Shown: piece by piece, positions 4,881 to 6,914 of the stretch
Layout of the letters: the number at the start of each line of letters is the position of its first letter
Numbering within the stretch: the stretch's first letter is position 1
Notes under the pieces: model-generated
Seen by the model: the letters and a program-made list of their open reading frames with translations, nothing else
What the model was told of the DNA's origin: nothing
Database searches by the model: none
From: an uncultured Oscillospiraceae bacterium
Lineage (GTDB): Bacteria; Bacillota; Clostridia; Oscillospirales; Ruminococcaceae
Assembly: GCA_934456315.1 (NCBI GenBank)
Contig: CAKSHG010000111.1
Location: 1-6,914 of the forward strand
Direction: 5' to 3'
Length of the DNA: 6,914 nucleotides
Program-made: the position numbers and the translations under genes

Positions 4881-5960
4881 ATGAAACCGCAGATGATAAA
4901 CGCCAAGATGAACAGGCTGGATCTTAGAAGCAAGCTCATCAAGGTGGGAATGTTCGCCGCCACGATCTTCATGGTGGCAGTTATGACAGGTTCGATCTAC
5001 TTCAAGGATCGGGTCTACATCACGGACAACGGCGTTACAAGGGAACTGATGACGTCTGAATCCGATGTTTACGCTATACTGAAGCTCGGAAACTACCAGC
5101 TCAGCAGCAACGACAAGGTATCCTACGAGGAAGTCAGCAGCAACACCGCCTACATCACCATCTACCGCGCGTTCGACGTGAACGTTACCGTAGACGGCGA
5201 AACAAAGGCAGTCCCGATGATCGAGGGAACCGTTGCGGACGTCCTTGAAAAGGCGGGAGTTACGCTCGGCGAGAACGACGAGCTTTCCTGCGAACTCACT
5301 GACCGCGTATATGACGGCATGGACATCACCGTTACCAGGATCGAGTACGTCACCCGCGAAAGCACCTCTGACATCGCCTACGACACGGAGTACACCGACA
5401 ACTGCAACCTTGCCATCGGCGCCGAGAGCGTTGTCACAGCCGGCGTAAACGGCAAATGCGTTTACACCATCAAGGAAAAGTACGTTAACGGCGAGCTGAC
5501 CAGCCAGGAGCTCCTCAGCGAAAAGACGATAGCCCAGCCCGTGACTGAGGTCATCGAGCGCGGAACCGCTTCCGCAGTTCCGTATTCCAAGACCTCCGAC
5601 CCGGACGCCATCAAGCTGGTGAACGGTATCCCGGAGAATTACACCCGCGTGCTTTCCGGCAAGTCCACCGCGTACACTGCAGGCTACGGCGCGCGCACGG
5701 CAAGCGGCAGGGCGGCTGAAATAGGCACCTGCGCAGTAAATCCGAACGTTATCCCCTACGGAAGCAAGCTCTACATCGTATCCCAGGACGGCAGAAAGGT
5801 CTACGGCTACGCTGTAGCCGCCGACACCGGTCTTGGACTGATGGACGGCACCGTGCTGGTCGACCTCTATTTCGGCAGCATGGCGGAGCATTATTACGAC
5901 AGCTGCAACTGGGGTGCTGTTCAGGTAGACATTTACGTCCTTGAAGAAGGAAACGGCTGA
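4881..5960 (+). CDS. Membrane-anchored DUF348-G5-3D cell-wall protein (YabE/RpfB family)
   Basis: Predicted 359-aa protein; the ATG has AGGAGG (4870-4875) 5 nt upstream. A short basic cytoplasmic tail is followed by one membrane anchor (about residues 21-40), two DUF348-like repeats (about 43-84 and 98-138), a G5 domain (about 150-228) and a C-terminal 3D domain (about 261-355). The 3D domain shows the family's block AVNPNVIPYGSKLYI, then AADTG with Asp315 and LVDLYF with Asp328. 3D domains share a double-psi barrel with MltA-type lytic transglycosylases, so peptidoglycan cleavage or remodelling outside the membrane is inferred. G5 is thought to bind wall glycans. One of the three name-giving aspartates is Asn287 here. 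It is monocistronic, with its own strong promoter, structured leader and terminator. Bacillus YabE is longer; this version seems to have one DUF348 repeat fewer. Confidence 0.92.
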   Translation: MKPQMINAKMNRLDLRSKLIKVGMFAATIFMVAVMTGSIYFKDRVYITDNGVTRELMTSESDVYAILKLGNYQLSSNDKVSYEEVSSNTAYITIYRAFDVNVTVDGETKAVPMIEGTVADVLEKAGVTLGENDELSCELTDRVYDGMDITVTRIEYVTRESTSDIAYDTEYTDNCNLAIGAESVVTAGVNGKCVYTIKEKYVNGELTSQELLSEKTIAQPVTEVIERGTASAVPYSKTSDPDAIKLVNGIPENYTRVLSGKSTAYTAGYGARTASGRAAEIGTCAVNPNVIPYGSKLYIVSQDGRKVYGYAVAADTGLGLMDGTVLVDLYFGSMAEHYYDSCNWGAVQVDIYVLEEGNG

Positions 5961-5978
5961 TATCCGCTTAATAAAAAC

Positions 5979-6010
5979 AAGGGGCTGTATTGAGAAATAC
6001 AGCCCTTTTT
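5979..6010. terminator. Bidirectional terminator between the 3D gene and the lipoprotein gene
   Basis: GGGCTGTAT (5982-5990) and ATACAGCCC (5997-6005), plus T5991-A5996, form a 10-bp stem closed by a GAGA tetraloop, followed by TTTTT (6006-6010) on the plus strand. On the minus strand the stem is followed by CTTGTTTTTA. It therefore probably ends both the 3D gene (stop at 5958-5960) and the converging lipoprotein gene (stop at 6045). Confidence 0.9.
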
Positions 6011-6044
6011 AGTTGTACTGCGTCTACATCGTCAGAGCAGAGCT

Positions 6045-6509
6045 TTATTCAGTTCCAACGCCATCTCTTTTCATCTGCGTTATCAGCCTGATAGCTACCG
6101 AATTGAAATTCGACGCGTTGCCTGCGTCTGTGACGCCTTTCAAATTGTCATCGTTCATTTCCTTATCCTCTGCTACCTTAGCAACAGCGTCACACCAGAC
6201 CTTTTCAGCCTTCATTTCTTCACACAAGTTTTGGTGCTGGGCGCTGTATATCGGCGGCGGGGATAATTTCTCGATCGCGTCAAGACTATCTCTTGCGGTT
6301 TTCAGGTCAGCATCTAAATCATCCCAGTCACATTCGCCGGAGCCGTATTCGATTTCCATGAGTTTCATTGATATTGACGTCACCCGCTGAACATATACCG
6401 AGTAATTCTCCCTGAATCTGTCGTAATATTGATCTTCCGAAAGCGCCATTGAGCAGCCGGAAATCATCATTACAAGCGCCGTGGCTATTACAGCCAGTAT
6501 TTTCTTCAT
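6045..6509 (-). CDS. Small orphan lipoprotein, function unknown
   Basis: Predicted 154-aa exported protein. The ATG at 6509 is preceded by GGAGG (complement of 6519-6523) at 9 nt. The N-terminus MKKILAVIATALVMM is a lipoprotein signal with lipobox ISGC, so Cys19 should be lipidated and the mature protein anchored to the outer face of the membrane. The mature part looks mostly alpha-helical and acidic (for example DWDDLDADLKTARDSL at 61-76). It has a short central break SPPPIYSAQH (about 83-92) and three further cysteines (60, 96, 106). I do not recognise the family; small helical lipoproteins with a PP..Y...H break recur in Clostridia, but that does not give a function. It lies between ilvE and a terminator and is probably transcribed alone or by readthrough from ilvE; no convincing promoter was found. 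Confidence 0.82.
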   Translation of the reverse strand: MKKILAVIATALVMMISGCSMALSEDQYYDRFRENYSVYVQRVTSISMKLMEIEYGSGECDWDDLDADLKTARDSLDAIEKLSPPPIYSAQHQNLCEEMKAEKVWCDAVAKVAEDKEMNDDNLKGVTDAGNASNFNSVAIRLITQMKRDGVGTE

Positions 6510-6538
6510 AATTTATTACCTCCAAATCACCATATACA

Positions 6539-6574
6539 AAACCGCGCTGATATACCATATGTTATATCAGCGCG
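6539..6574 (-). terminator. Long palindromic hairpin after ilvE, probable terminator
   Basis: CGCGCTGATATA (6543-6554) and TATATCAGCGCG (6563-6574) are perfect 12-base inverted arms around an 8-base centre that itself contains CATATG. On the minus strand the GC-rich foot is followed by GGTTTTGTAT, which fits a modest intrinsic terminator about 32 bases after the ilvE stop codon. Its symmetry would also suit a dimeric regulator's operator upstream of the lipoprotein gene, but the terminator reading is simpler. Confidence 0.68.
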
Positions 6575-6605
6575 CAATTGTTCAATTTGTTATTTTATCA
6601 GCAAA

Positions 6606-6914
6606 TCAGAGCTTCTCGATCCAGCCCATGTCGTCCGGGATCTTGCCGTACTGCATACCGGTCATGGTGTCGTAGAGCTTCTGTGTGATCGGGCCTATCT
6701 TGCCGTTGCCGATCTCCATGATCTTGTCGCCCCACTTGAGGTGACCTACAGGGGATACGACTGCGGCAGTACCGGTACCGAACACCTCGTCCAGCTTGCC
6801 TGCGTCGTATGCGTCAGCAACCTCCTGAATAGTGATACGGCGCTCGGAAACCTTCATGCCCCACTTTCTGCAAAGCTCAAGAGCGGACTTTCTGGTGATA
6901 CCGGAAAGGATACT
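6606..6914 (-). CDS. ilvE: Branched-chain amino acid aminotransferase, C-terminal part
   Basis: The gene enters from the right edge; 102 residues are visible, ending with TGA at 6608-6606. The visible part begins SILSGITRKSALEL and continues VSERRI, then EVFGTGTAAVVSPVG, which are hallmark blocks of PLP-dependent class IV aminotransferases. The GTGTAA loop binds the cofactor phosphate region and lines the substrate pocket. The spacing and the C-terminal tail (ITQKLYDTMTGMQYGKIPDDMGWI) match bacterial IlvE of about 340-360 residues rather than D-amino-acid transaminase. The enzyme reversibly transfers amino groups between glutamate and the keto acids of Leu, Ile and Val in the cytoplasm. The PLP lysine and the start lie outside the window. 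Confidence 0.95.
   Translation of the reverse strand, partial: SILSGITRKSALELCRKWGMKVSERRITIQEVADAYDAGKLDEVFGTGTAAVVSPVGHLKWGDKIMEIGNGKIGPITQKLYDTMTGMQYGKIPDDMGWIEKL

Noticed and set aside
4824..5891. Long minus-strand open frame (355 codons) opposite the 3D-protein gene
   Set aside because: It lies wholly antisense to a gene with clear domains, a ribosome site and a promoter. Its translation has no recognisable motif, and it arises from the third-position G/C bias of the real gene.

Overview
The window reads as a stretch of a low-to-mid GC Firmicute chromosome, most likely a Clostridia / Oscillospiraceae (Ruminococcus-like) genome. The reasons are strong GGAGG-type ribosome sites, sigma-A type promoters, Rho-independent hairpins after most genes, an exported YcdB/YcdC-type protein with SLH-like C-terminal repeats, and a DUF348-G5-3D cell-wall protein of the YabE/RpfB family. 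This placement comes from gene content and signals, not from a database search.

Layout. (1) 1-371 (+) is the 3' end of a Zn/Cd-type P1B ATPase. It converges on a TM2-domain protein (429-1214, -), with one hairpin terminator between them. (2) 1438-3546 (-) is a large secreted YcdB/YcdC-like protein with a roughly 95-nt structured leader and a possible ECF-type promoter. (3) 3777-4196 (-) is a small Nudix hydrolase of the Ap4A-hydrolase type with its own promoter. (4) 4197-4880 separates the divergent Nudix and 3D genes. It holds the Nudix promoter, a cluster of TTACA half-sites including one exact match to the WalR (YycF) box, a perfect-consensus sigma-A promoter, and a roughly 260-nt leader with several mutually exclusive helices. 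(5) 4881-5960 (+) is the membrane-anchored DUF348-G5-3D protein. It converges on a small orphan lipoprotein (6045-6509, -) across a bidirectional terminator. (6) 6606-6914 (-) is the C-terminal part of the branched-chain aminotransferase IlvE, followed by a long palindromic hairpin.

Functionally this is a mixed neighbourhood: metal export, nucleotide housecleaning, amino-acid metabolism and several envelope proteins (TM2 protein, YcdB-like secreted protein, 3D protein, lipoprotein). Almost every gene appears to be its own transcription unit. The part most worth attention is the control region of the 3D gene, where a candidate WalR site and a long structured 5' leader suggest layered control of a peptidoglycan-remodelling protein. 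No mobile element, CRISPR array, tRNA or rRNA was seen.
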